Below are positions 27,577 through 35,964 of a stretch of DNA of 64,000 nt, piece by piece. Position numbers and translations under genes: made by a program. Each line of letters begins with the position of its first letter. Position 1 is the first letter of the stretch. A model generated the notes under the pieces. It did not search any database. It worked only from the letters and a program-made list of their open reading frames with translations, and was not told the DNA's origin. Source of the stretch: Candidatus Poribacteria bacterium (lineage in GTDB: Bacteria > Poribacteria > WGA-4E > WGA-3G); contig JAPPIG010000116.1 of the NCBI GenBank assembly GCA_028820635.1, positions 1 through 64,000 on the forward strand. The letters are read 5' to 3'.

Positions 27577-27965
27577 AGGTTTGGACTCCTATCTATTTTG
27601 TTTCCTACTACAGAAACATATTAGCAAATCTGATGCCAATTAGTGCGCCTGTTAACAACATAAAAATGTATCGTTTGATAGGAAATTGAACATGGAAATT
27701 AGGTTATATTGTCAAAAAGTAACATCATTGTCCATAATTTGAACACTCACAGCGTTATATTCAAATAGTTCAGGTGTTTAGTGTCAAAAGACAATCTGCA
27801 CGAAAATGCACAATTGTTTTTCATGTGCACATTTTAGGGCAGATAAAGGCAGAGGATTTTATACAGTTAATGTGGTATGAGAATTTTGCTATTTGGGAAA
27901 TGCCAAAAATGTGGGTAAATGCAAAGGGTTTAATGGAATTTGGGAGGGTATGAGAAAAGGATGAT

Positions 27966-28100
27966 TATAGTAAATTATATAGAAAAGTTTACATATATTC
28001 TGTACGAGCGATCTCCGAATCGCGACGAAACCACTAATAGTCGGGAATCGGAGTTCCCTTCTACAGATCAGATGTAAAGTTAATTGTAGAATTCACTATA
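27966..28100. repeat. MITE-like element with TATAGT(A/G)AATT termini
   Basis: About 135 bp with imperfect 29-bp terminal inverted repeats: left TATAGTAAATTATATAG...TTTACAT, right the reverse complement TATAGTGAATTCTACA...TTTACAT. The core is GAGCGATCTCCGAATCGCGA ... TCGGGAATCGGAGTTCCCTT, which recurs in the opposite orientation at 48445-48510. Confidence 0.65.
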
Positions 28101-28122
28101 AAAACCCAAAAACCATGAGGAA

Positions 28123-28176
28123 CGTAGGGCAAGAGGGTTTTTAGTCCCTTTACGGCGGTATTGTACTTGCCCTACG
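28123..28176. repeat. Inverted repeat CGTAGGGCAAG / CTTGCCCTACG
   Basis: An 11-bp perfect inverted repeat with a 32-nt interior, 13 bp past the stop of the minus-strand gene at 28190. No terminal T run follows its arm, so it may be a REP unit or a weak transcription stop. Confidence 0.4.
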
Positions 28177-28189
28177 ATATGATTATAGA

Positions 28190-31078
28190 TTATTTCAGGA
28201 TGAGCATTTTCCGTGTGGCTGTAAACTCTGCTGCTTTTAAGGTATAGAAGTAGATTCCAGTTGCAACCGGTTCACCCATTTCATTTTTCCCGTCCCAGTA
28301 CGCAGCACTATCTTTGTACTGGTAAAGTCCTGCAGACTGATGTCCTAAAACTAATGTTCTAACTAATTTAGCATCTGAAGAATATATATGGATTGACACA
28401 TCCGCAGCTTTTGCCAACTGATACGGTATCCAAGTTTCAGGGTTGAATGGATTTGGGTAGTTTGGAAAAAGAGCAGTTTCTTTTGGAGTCAGCGCTGCCA
28501 ATAGTTGTTCCAAGACCAAGATGCCGCGTTGGAAAGCAGGATCGGTAAGTGCAAGTTGTTTAGCATCCAGCAGCCACTGTTGCACCTCCGCTTTTGTCGG
28601 AGCATTTTTAAGGTCGTAACTCCAAATTGCAGGCGCTGCACTTGAAGAATTTGCCATAGCAGCTGCCACCAACGTTAGGTCTACGATATTGACAATTCCA
28701 TCACCATTCACATCAGCGAGATTTTCGCCTTCCTGTGTAAAGTTAGATGCGACTAAAGTCAAATCTTGTATATTTACAACACCATCGCCATTCAAGTCCT
28801 CTTGTTGACGTACAGGTTCTGCTACCTCCCCGGCTCTAACGCGCGCATAAGAAACGTTACCAGTGCTATCAGTCAATCGCACATTAGACACAGTTAGCGT
28901 AGATGCCTTAGGAGCAACAACTTCAAAGGTGATGTTTGCCAGTGTTCCTGCCCCAAACCCATCTCCAGCAAGAGATGTCGCAGCAAGTGTAACAGTATTT
29001 TCCTTAAGAATTGGCTGCACGGAAAATGCTCCCATTGGTAAAAAATCCGCATTCGTGCTATCAATATAGCGGAGTGCTGAGGTATCATACCGAATAGTTG
29101 CTTGATATCCGGCTACGCTACCTGCGTCTGCAATGTCAAGTGAGAACATAATCTGCCCATCTATAGCAGGAGACTGCTGAGAAGATGGAGAAAGACTCAC
29201 TGTCGCATAAGTGTTGATTGGAGGCGTAAAATTCCATAGAAGTGTTGTGCCATCTGAGCTGCTACTGGCAAGCGTACTTGCATCCGGACTGAACGCGATG
29301 TCAAGGATGCCGCCTGTATGCCCAGAAAACATTTGTATCTGCTGACCTGATACCGTATCCCATAAACGGAGAGTACGATCACCACTGGCACTTGCAAGTG
29401 TTTCACCATTGTTGCTAAAAGCGACACTCCAGACTAAATCTGTATGTTCAGTAAAAGTCTGGAGTTCTACGCCAAAGACAGTGTCCCAGATTTTTACAGT
29501 ACTATCGTCACTACCACTCGCAAGCATATCACCATTTGGACTAAACGCAACACTCCTCACAAAATCCGTGTGTCCAATAAGTGTCTGCTTTTGTTTACCT
29601 GAATCGGCATCCCATAGTATGATAGTATCATCTGCACTACCACTGGCAATCGTGGACCCATCTGAACTGAAAGCAACACCCAGAACAGCGTTTGTGTGTC
29701 CATCAAGTGTTCTCAGTTCTGCTGCAAGAGCGGTATCCCATAATTTGACAGTGCCGTCTTCACTGCCGCTCACAATCTTGGATCCGTCAGAATTGAATGC
29801 AATGCTCCAGACCCAATCCGTATGTCCAATAAGTGTATCAACGTGCTCGCCGGTAAATGCATTCCATAATCGGATAGTCCCATCGTCACTACTACTTGCC
29901 AGTGTATTTCCATCAGGACTGAAGGCAATACTCCAGATCCAATCCTCATGCCCGATCAACATCTGTTGGTGTTGCCCTGTAGCAGCATCCCATAGATTAA
30001 TCGCATTGTCTGCACCACCTGTTGCTACTATGTTTCCATGAGTGTTGAAGGCAACGCTTAAAATATAATTTGTATATCCAGTCAGGACCTGCCGCTGTCC
30101 ACCAAAGATAGGATCCCACAATCGGATAGTTCCATCGGCACTACCGCTTGCAATCGTGCCTCCACTTGAATTGTACGCTACACTCAAAACAACATTTGTA
30201 TGCCCAGGAAGTTCCTGCTGAGGCTGTCCAGTAACAGCATCCCATAAAAGAATAGTCCCATCCGCACTGCCACTTGCAATCGTATTTCCATTTGGACTAA
30301 ACGCAACACTATAGACAGGACCCAGATGTCCGGGTAGAGTCTGCTTAGGTATACCGAAGGCTGTAAACCAAAGCTTAACAGTGCCATCACGGCTGCCACT
30401 CGCGAGTGTTCCATCATTTGGACTGAACGCTACACTGTAAACAGAATCTTCATGCCCAGTCAGGATGTGTTGTTGTTCACCAGTTGTAACATCCCATAGT
30501 TGGACAGATGTATCTAAACTCCCACTCGCCAAAGCTCCTCCACTTGGACTAAATGCCACGCTCGTAACAGCATCAAAATGCCCAGGAAGTGTTTGTTGGT
30601 GTTCACGAGTAATATAATTCCAAAGTTGGACAGTACTGTCACTACTTCCACTGGCAAGAGTTTGACCATCCGAACTAAATGCTAAACTCAAGACCACATC
30701 TGTGTGTCCTATAAGATCGCCTTGATGTTCGCCAGTTGTTGCATTCCAGAGTTTAATTGTGCCATCACCATGACCACTGGCAAGAGTTTGACCATCCGAA
30801 CTAAACGCAGCACTGTAAACAGTTTGTATATCTTCAGTGAGCAATCTTATTTCTTCATAGGTTTGTGCATTATAGAGCCAAATACCGATGGAACTGACTA
30901 CTGCAAAATGTGTGCCATCTCGCGAATATGTAAGTTCACTTATCCTACCTTTACCAAGACGTGCTCTTGCATTTTCGGGTAAATTGAATTGTGAGGCGTT
31001 TTGAGCAAAGGTTTGGGTTAGAAAAAGTGACAGAACAAAAAATTGGATTAAAAAAATGAAAGATAACGTTTTTTTCAT
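28190..31078 (-). CDS. Secreted WD40-cohesin-dockerin protein with FlgD-like tail
   Basis: 962 aa. Signal peptide MKKTLSFIFLIQFFVLSLFL ending TFAQ, and TAAGGAGTATC before the ATG. Mature start ASQFNLPENARARLGKGRIS. Fourteen very regular WD40 units (SVAFSPNGNTIASGSADGTI type) occupy residues 30-620. Residues 623-760 look like a cohesin domain (ATVSLSPSSQQSPAIDGQIM, GYQATIRYDTSALRYID, LANITFEVVAP). Residues 761-810 are a dockerin pair (DLNGDGVVNIQDLTLVASNF, ADVNGDGIVNIVDLTLVAAA). The FlgD-like tail fills 873-962 (NYPNPFNPETWIPYQL to RKMLILK). Cohesin binds dockerin in cellulosomes, so this protein could anchor the dockerin proteins of the array; that is inference. It is transcribed separately, 613 bp upstream of the array. 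Confidence 0.9.
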   Translation of the reverse strand: MKKTLSFIFLIQFFVLSLFLTQTFAQNASQFNLPENARARLGKGRISELTYSRDGTHFAVVSSIGIWLYNAQTYEEIRLLTEDIQTVYSAAFSSDGQTLASGHGDGTIKLWNATTGEHQGDLIGHTDVVLSLAFSSDGQTLASGSSDSTVQLWNYITREHQQTLPGHFDAVTSVAFSPSGGALASGSLDTSVQLWDVTTGEQQHILTGHEDSVYSVAFSPNDGTLASGSRDGTVKLWFTAFGIPKQTLPGHLGPVYSVAFSPNGNTIASGSADGTILLWDAVTGQPQQELPGHTNVVLSVAYNSSGGTIASGSADGTIRLWDPIFGGQRQVLTGYTNYILSVAFNTHGNIVATGGADNAINLWDAATGQHQQMLIGHEDWIWSIAFSPDGNTLASSSDDGTIRLWNAFTGEHVDTLIGHTDWVWSIAFNSDGSKIVSGSEDGTVKLWDTALAAELRTLDGHTNAVLGVAFSSDGSTIASGSADDTIILWDADSGKQKQTLIGHTDFVRSVAFSPNGDMLASGSDDSTVKIWDTVFGVELQTFTEHTDLVWSVAFSNNGETLASASGDRTLRLWDTVSGQQIQMFSGHTGGILDIAFSPDASTLASSSSDGTTLLWNFTPPINTYATVSLSPSSQQSPAIDGQIMFSLDIADAGSVAGYQATIRYDTSALRYIDSTNADFLPMGAFSVQPILKENTVTLAATSLAGDGFGAGTLANITFEVVAPKASTLTVSNVRLTDSTGNVSYARVRAGEVAEPVRQQEDLNGDGVVNIQDLTLVASNFTQEGENLADVNGDGIVNIVDLTLVAAAMANSSSAAPAIWSYDLKNAPTKAEVQQWLLDAKQLALTDPAFQRGILVLEQLLAALTPKETALFPNYPNPFNPETWIPYQLAKAADVSIHIYSSDAKLVRTLVLGHQSAGLYQYKDSAAYWDGKNEMGEPVATGIYFYTLKAAEFTATRKMLILK

Positions 31079-31416
31079 TGGAAGATACTCCTTATTTAAA
31101 AGGTAATTGGCTGCTATATGTTACATGCAAACAATTTGATTAATGTCTTTTCAAAGTATACCACAAAGAAGGTGAAAATGCCAATTTTACGTGGGAGTGT
31201 AGTGTAACGTGAGTTTGATAATAAGATGTGAGTTTGTTCTAAACACTTTTCAAGCCTAAAAAAGCACTGTTTTTGTAGCATAACCTGTTAGGTTGTGCCG
31301 TTTTTGCCAAAGATAACAGAGAATGCTGCGAGTGAAACTTTTTCAAACTCACGTTAGTGTAGGTTAGGATATTGGTAGGCATCAAATTCCAAATGCTTTG
31401 GTTGTTTGATGTAGTA
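31079..31416. other. Intergenic region upstream of the WD40-cohesin gene
   Basis: 338 bp between the WD40-cohesin gene start and a repeat element. AT-rich. It contains a short interrupted duplication of AACTCACGTTA/TAACGTGAGTTTG (31206-31217 and about 31344-31357) that can pair. No gene or confident promoter seen. Confidence 0.4.
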
Positions 31417-31634
31417 ATACTATTTCTAAATGATAATGTAGTATTCTTTCGTAGGTCGGGTAGAAGCGGTAGCGAAACCCGACAAATCATGGCGAATACC
31501 ACACGCGTATTCGCCCAAGCGCATTTGGCGTTGATTTGGACACGCATGATTTTAGATAAGGTTTTCATGTCGGGTTTCGCAAGCTCTACCAGACCTACAG
31601 TTAATTATGACAATTTGTCAATTAGAAATGGTAT
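31417..31634. repeat. MITE-like palindromic element, second copy
   Basis: 218 bp bounded by ATACTATTTCTA (31417-31428) and TAGAAATGGTAT (31623-31634), near-identical to the ends of the element at 2592-2761. Inside are GTAGGTCGGGTAGAAGCG, GCGTTGATTTGGACACG and the inverted TCGGGTTTCGCAAGCTCTAC. The right end stops five bases before the stop codon of the oxygenase at 31640. Confidence 0.68.
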
Positions 31635-31639
31635 AAAAA

Positions 31640-32476
31640 CTATGACCAGACAAACACTTCATCGTCGTCTGGGGAATATCCGATGAATACTGCTAAAACT
31701 ATTCTGGCACGCGTGCCTTGAACAGGTGGGACTTCGTGGATACAACGCGTATTAAAAAAGTAAAGGTCTCCTTGTTCCAAATTGACCTGACAGTTCTCTA
31801 TTCCGTTCTCAGCTGCGTAGCTATCAAACGTTTCTGCTGCAATATGTGGTTGAACGTCTTCAGACCAAAGACATCGGTGTAGGATAGCTTGTGTTCCTTT
31901 TCCGGTTTCGTCCGCATTTTGCACACACAACACACCTGCAAACTGATGTTCAAAGCGGTAAACAGCGTAATCGGTACGTTGTTCACGGTATTTGACACTA
32001 TCAATGTGCGGCTTGTAACTATGTGTTTCGTAGTGAACACGGAAGATAGCTGGACCATAAAGTGCACCGTCAGGTTCTCGTGCAACTTTAACCTCTTTTC
32101 CGGGAGAAAGCGCAGCAAGGGATTCATAAATCAAGTCAACAGGATTACCATATCCATCAAATAGAAATTGAAATAGATGATGTGTTGCTTCAGCATGCGC
32201 TAAAAAACGGGTTTTTTCGCTACCACGATTTCCGAGACTTGTGCCGATGTCAATACGAGTACGCTTATCAGCAGAGTTGGTATCCGCTTCGTCGCGCATC
32301 AATCCCATATTGGTGAATCTATTGATGAGTCCCTGACATTGTGCGGGGGAATAGGCATTCCGTAAAATAATGGCGGGAATTTCCGCTTGTGAGAGCGAAT
32401 AGATAGGGTCCCTATATTTTTCGCAAATCGCATTTAGATCAGGTTCTGCTGGAAGCCAATTTGTGTTATTTTGCAT
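31640..32476 (-). CDS. 2OG-Fe(II) oxygenase family protein
   Basis: 278 aa. The core double-stranded beta-helix shows YKPHIDSVKYREQ (the H-x-D iron pair, near residues 155-157) and a distal CIHEVPPVQGTRARIVLAVFIG, giving the second iron His and the Arg that binds 2-oxoglutarate. FFNTRCIHEV fits the usual strand before it. No signal peptide. Iron- and 2-oxoglutarate-dependent dioxygenases hydroxylate amino acids, peptides or small molecules; the substrate is not evident. It lies 59 bp downstream of the PhyH gene on the same strand and is probably in one operon with it and the aspartokinase. The ribosome site is weak (GTGAG). Confidence 0.82.
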   Translation of the reverse strand: MQNNTNWLPAEPDLNAICEKYRDPIYSLSQAEIPAIILRNAYSPAQCQGLINRFTNMGLMRDEADTNSADKRTRIDIGTSLGNRGSEKTRFLAHAEATHHLFQFLFDGYGNPVDLIYESLAALSPGKEVKVAREPDGALYGPAIFRVHYETHSYKPHIDSVKYREQRTDYAVYRFEHQFAGVLCVQNADETGKGTQAILHRCLWSEDVQPHIAAETFDSYAAENGIENCQVNLEQGDLYFFNTRCIHEVPPVQGTRARIVLAVFIGYSPDDDEVFVWS

Positions 32477-32535
32477 GAGATACTCACTTTTGTAAATTCG
32501 CGTGATTCATTTATGAACAATTTTTACGCAGCGAT

Positions 32536-33363
32536 TTAGAATTTTGGATTAAAGAGATAGTCATCCATTTTTTCGTCTATAAATTCTGCATTGTGGTCAA
32601 GTTCACTGTTTTCAAAAGCGGCTTCACATCCGGTTTGATACTTCAGTCGCCTGCCAGAACGGAGCCAACGGATGCGATGGATCATCGCTATCATGTGACG
32701 TGGTTCGTCGGACAAGTTCGGCACACCACGATGCCAGAGCCGCATATCTCGGATCAAAACACTCCCTTTTTTCGCGTTCCCCCGAATAGGTGGTGCTATT
32801 TCGCGACGCTCCGCTTCATGTTCTTCGTCTATATGTCGATCGCTAACGTCCAAATGGGAACCGGGCCAGAGTTCTACGCTACCGTTCTCTTCTGTTGTGT
32901 CCTCCGGTGAGATATTGACAACCACTTCAGCGGCTGGGTGAGCAACTTCCTGATTTAACCACAGATGGTCGCCGTCTCTGTGGAGCGGTTGTGTGCCACT
33001 GCCAGGGCAGTTGGTGTTGCCATTATAGAAATTATTGTAGACTCCAGCACCGAGCAGTCCCTTTGTTACCTGCACGACGTAAGGGTTCGCAACGATGTCG
33101 CTGAAGATATAAGGTGCAAACGGTGGTGGTCCCTGCTGAAGATGTCCTTTGAGCATTCCTGCACCACCCCATTTTTCCGCTTTAATCAACTTTCGCGAAT
33201 CAGCATCCATCCGTTCACGTAATATATCCAAATGTTCATGCTTGATAATGTTTTCTATGACGACACATCCATCAACACGGATCGCTTCAATTGCTTTTTT
33301 GAGATGCGTTTCTGTGAGTTTACCAGCGGCTAATTCTTTAGCTTGAGCTACTACGACTACCAT
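32536..33363 (-). CDS. Phytanoyl-CoA dioxygenase (PhyH) family protein
   Basis: 275 aa. GTQPLHRDGDHLWLN carries the H-x-D iron ligands near residue 129, and RDMRLWHRGVPNLSDEPRHM supplies the distal His and the 2-oxoglutarate-binding Arg. VDGCVVIENIIKHEHLDILR near the N-terminus is the usual PhyH opening. The family hydroxylates fatty-acyl chains, ectoine, halogenated or other small substrates with Fe(II) and 2-oxoglutarate. The ATG at 33363 has AAGGAT upstream and lies inside the aspartokinase gene, whose stop is 26 nt further on, so translation of the two is likely coupled. The EctD signature is not visible, so I do not call it an ectoine hydroxylase. Confidence 0.87.
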   Translation of the reverse strand: MVVVVAQAKELAAGKLTETHLKKAIEAIRVDGCVVIENIIKHEHLDILRERMDADSRKLIKAEKWGGAGMLKGHLQQGPPPFAPYIFSDIVANPYVVQVTKGLLGAGVYNNFYNGNTNCPGSGTQPLHRDGDHLWLNQEVAHPAAEVVVNISPEDTTEENGSVELWPGSHLDVSDRHIDEEHEAERREIAPPIRGNAKKGSVLIRDMRLWHRGVPNLSDEPRHMIAMIHRIRWLRSGRRLKYQTGCEAAFENSELDHNAEFIDEKMDDYLFNPKF

Positions 33364-34711
33364 TAAAAAAATCCTTATAGAGTGCTTGAACTGCTGTATC
33401 CATATCTGTTGACTTTACGCCGAACATCATGCTAACTTCATTAGAGCCTTGGTTGATCATCTCTATATTGACGTTTGCACCTGCTAATGCTCCCGTCGCT
33501 CGTGAGGCAATGCCAACAGTATGCCGCATGCCCTCACCGACAACCATAATGAGAGATAGATCACGTTCTACAAAAACATCTTCTGGTGCGAGTGTTTGCC
33601 GAATCTTTTCAATTACTCTCTTCTCTTTATCCGCTGGTAGGTTTTCTTCGCGAAGGATGACAGACATATTGTCTATACCAGAGGGGATATGTTCAAAAGA
33701 GATATTTTCACCTTCCAAAATCTGTAGCAGCCGTCTACCAAACCCGACTTGTCGATTCATCAGATATTTGCTGAGGTAGACACAACAGACATCGCTCATG
33801 GCGGCGATACCGACAACAGGCATTTCGCTTGAAGTGCGGTGTGGAACAATTAAGGTGCCTTTTGCTTTAGGGTTGTTCGTATTTCGGATGTGGACAGGCA
33901 CCATCGCGCGATACACGGGTTCAAGTGCCTCATCGTGAAATACGGAAAAACCGGCGTAAGAGAGTTCACGCATCTCGCGGTAGGTTAGTTCCGAAATTGG
34001 GGCGGGATTCGATACAATTGACGGATTTGCAGCAAACACTGAGTCTACATCTGTGAAATTCTCATAGACTTCTGCCCGAACCGCACTGGCAAGAATAGCA
34101 CCTGTAATATCCGAACCGCCGCGAGAGAAGGTAACGATATGACCATCTTTGGAATAACCGAAAAATCCTGGAAAAATCGTGATGCCAGGACGTTCGCTTA
34201 GACTTCGCAAGCGATTATATGCTTCTGGCAGAACCTGCGCTTTGCCAGGTTCATCTGAAAGTAGTAAACCCGCATCTTTCGGGTTTACATAGTGTGCTTC
34301 TACACCCCGTGCTTGCAGCACCTGTGCTATGAGACGAGCACAATTATCTTCTCCACCTGCTTTCATCGTATCCATGTAGAGATCTGCATCGTCTGTACTG
34401 TTTTCAAGACGTTCTGTTAAGTCGTGAGCAATTGGGTCAACGACCTCATCAGGGAGTTCCAACTCAGAAGCGATATTCCGATAACGTTCGATAGCCTCAG
34501 CACATTCCGAAGCACCGATTTTTCCCATCAGTCGTTCCGACGCTGCTGCGATTAGCAGATCGGTTACTTTTATATCTTCACTGTGACGTTTGCCGGGTGC
34601 CGACACAACAATTAATCGCCGTGCTGAGTCGGCAGTAATTATGTCGCAAACTTGACGAACCTGCTCTGCTGTCGCGAGGGAACTCCCCCCAAACTTTGAT
34701 ACTTTTAACAA
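33338..34711 (-). CDS. lysC: Aspartokinase
   Basis: 457 aa. The start is TTG at 34711 (MLKVSKFGGSSLA), with TTGGAGG about eight bases upstream. KFGGSS is the aspartokinase nucleotide loop. FSRGGSDITGAILASAVRA, YENFTDVDSVFAANP and YREMRELSYAGFSVFHDEAL are the conserved substrate and ATP residues. Two C-terminal ACT regions (VCCVYLSKYLMNRQVGFG; LIMVVGEGMRHTVGIASRA) suggest feedback control by lysine or threonine. It phosphorylates L-aspartate, the first step to Lys, Thr, Met and diaminopimelate. No other genes of that pathway are here; it instead overlaps a PhyH dioxygenase by 26 nt. The symbol is given for the family; isozyme class is not certain. Confidence 0.92.
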   Translation of the reverse strand: MLKVSKFGGSSLATAEQVRQVCDIITADSARRLIVVSAPGKRHSEDIKVTDLLIAAASERLMGKIGASECAEAIERYRNIASELELPDEVVDPIAHDLTERLENSTDDADLYMDTMKAGGEDNCARLIAQVLQARGVEAHYVNPKDAGLLLSDEPGKAQVLPEAYNRLRSLSERPGITIFPGFFGYSKDGHIVTFSRGGSDITGAILASAVRAEVYENFTDVDSVFAANPSIVSNPAPISELTYREMRELSYAGFSVFHDEALEPVYRAMVPVHIRNTNNPKAKGTLIVPHRTSSEMPVVGIAAMSDVCCVYLSKYLMNRQVGFGRRLLQILEGENISFEHIPSGIDNMSVILREENLPADKEKRVIEKIRQTLAPEDVFVERDLSLIMVVGEGMRHTVGIASRATGALAGANVNIEMINQGSNEVSMMFGVKSTDMDTAVQALYKDFFNGSRSSSS

Positions 34712-34794
34712 TCCAAAACCTCCAATCCAATATTGTATGTTCGTAACAATTATACCACAGTTCTATTTTATAGTAAAACTCAAAAACCTGAACC

Positions 34795-35063
34795 AGGGTT
34801 ATTTAGTTTTAAGAATTATCGGTTAATAGATTTTACTGAGAGTTTATATCGTAGGTCGGGTAGAGCGAAGCTAAACCCGACATGATCGCACTGCCATGCT
34901 GAGATTGTCGGGTTTCGCTTCGCTCTACCCGCTGAATCATGCAGAATGCCAAAAGCGCATTCTGCTAAAGGCATTCATAGCGTTGATTTGGACCTACAAT
35001 GCGACTATAGCAAATAATGTTTGTAATAAAATACACAGAATAACCGAAAACTAAATAACCCTG
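34795..35063. repeat. MITE-like element with CAGGGTTATTTAGTTTT termini
   Basis: About 270 bp bounded by CAGGGT(T)ATTTAGTTTT on the left and AAAACTAAATAACCCTG on the right, an inverted pair of roughly 16-17 bp. The inside has the GTAGGTCGGGTAGAGCG palindrome and GCGTTGATTTGGACC, shared with the elements at 2592, 3992 and 31417. The outer ends differ from those copies, so the core seems to be carried in different frames. Confidence 0.6.
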
Positions 35064-35133
35064 AACTTGAACCCTTTGGTTAGATGCGACTTCCTAACCG
35101 CACCATAGATGTCAATTTAGTGGTGCGCCATCC

Positions 35134-35164
35134 CGGTAGGCGCGTTTTGTAAACGCGCCTACCG
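35134..35164. repeat. Perfect hairpin CGGTAGGCGCGTTT / AAACGCGCCTACCG
   Basis: A 14-bp stem with a TGT loop, of the same GTAGGCGCG family as the hairpin at 44465-44491 and the GGCGTGG hairpin at 59369. No T run follows. It is a REP-like unit. Confidence 0.6.
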
Positions 35165-35260
35165 AGGGTGCGTAATAAATCGAGCTTACAAGGTTTCCCT
35201 CCAACAAGAGTGCTGCGTGACAATTGAATGGCTCTCAGAAGATTAGGATTTAGATTTTAG

Positions 35261-35289
35261 TTGCAATTGCCGCGTAGATGTGTTAAAAT
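35261..35289 (+). promoter_or_regulatory. Sigma-70-type promoter for the HNH gene
   Basis: TTGCAA (35261-35266), a 17-base spacer and TAAAAT (35284-35289) lie 47 bases before the GTG start of the HNH gene. Both boxes are close to consensus. Confidence 0.5.
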
Positions 35290-35335
35290 ACTATTTGACT
35301 AAAATCAGAATACTTGCTTGTAGGAGGACAGGCGA

Positions 35336-35848
35336 GTGGAAGTACCTGTTTTAGTGCTAAATGCCAGTTATGAAGCAATTAATGTTTGCAATCTCAGACG
35401 CGCTCTGAAGATGGTTTTTAAGGGAACCGCTCAGACAGAGGAAGTGTCTGAATCGGAAATACGGTCACCATCTGCTATTGTCAAAGTGCCGCATGTTATT
35501 CGCTTGGTGAATTACGTGCATGTGCCGCGCAGTGTTGTCAAGTTTTCCCGTAAGAATGTACTTGCGCGCGACCAACATGTATGTCAATACTGCCACCGAG
35601 AGTTTCCTGCTTCCCTGCTAACGCTTGACCACGTTATCCCAATTTCAAAGGGTGGCAAGACAACTTGGGATAATGTTGTGACCGCTTGTAAACGCTGTAA
35701 CAATAACAAAGGCAATCAAATGCTTCATGAGACGCACTTCAAGTTGAAACGAATGCCGAAAACGCCTTCAATCTTAACGTATTTGCAACTCAACCGTCAT
35801 TTTCGGGGTTACCATCCGTCTTGGAAAAAGTATCTTTATATAAATTGA
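35336..35848 (+). CDS. HNH endonuclease family protein
   Basis: 170 aa, starting with GTG at 35336, with TAGGAGGACAG upstream. N-terminal VLVLNASYEAINVCNLRRAL is the standard opening of small bacterial HNH proteins. The nuclease motif is complete: CQYCHREF zinc pair, LTLDHVIPISKGG with the general-base His, TTWDNVVTACKRCNNNKGN with the second zinc pair and HNH Asn. The family is widespread in chromosomes; the physiological substrate is usually unknown. It precedes rnpA on the same strand with a 116-bp gap, in the position where rpmH would normally lie. Confidence 0.92.
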   Translation: MEVPVLVLNASYEAINVCNLRRALKMVFKGTAQTEEVSESEIRSPSAIVKVPHVIRLVNYVHVPRSVVKFSRKNVLARDQHVCQYCHREFPASLLTLDHVIPISKGGKTTWDNVVTACKRCNNNKGNQMLHETHFKLKRMPKTPSILTYLQLNRHFRGYHPSWKKYLYIN

Positions 35849-35964
35849 AACTGAAAGACAGTTGTTTTGCTTATTCTTATTCGGTTATGTGTGTAAGCAG
35901 AAGATAAACCATTCAGAATTGCGCGAAGGAGAAGGTACTTTCAATCTGAATAAATCCTGAAGTT

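Larger units (their letters stand above)
27577..28189. other. Intergenic region upstream of the WD40 array
   Basis: 613 bp of AT-rich DNA that must contain the promoter of the six-gene array. On the minus strand a TTGACA lies at about 27715-27710, but no convincing -10 box follows at 17 bases, so I do not call a promoter. The left half otherwise shows nothing; the right half holds a MITE-like repeat (27966-28100) and an inverted repeat (28123-28176). No gene seen. Confidence 0.5.
34712..35260. other. Repeat-rich intergenic region before the HNH gene
   Basis: About 550 bp between divergent genes. It contains a MITE-like element (about 34795-35063), a fragment CGCACCATAGATGTCAATTTAG (related to 53717-53760) and a perfect 14-bp palindrome (35134-35164). 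No gene seen. Confidence 0.55.

Noticed and set aside
10196..31078. WD40 genes as NLR-type immune receptors or WD40 kinases
   Set aside because: All have signal peptides and no NACHT, NB-ARC or kinase domain; they are secreted proteins.
32536..33363. PhyH gene as ectoine hydroxylase EctD, because of the nearby aspartokinase
   Set aside because: The EctD signature around the iron ligands is not present and no ectABC genes are in the window.
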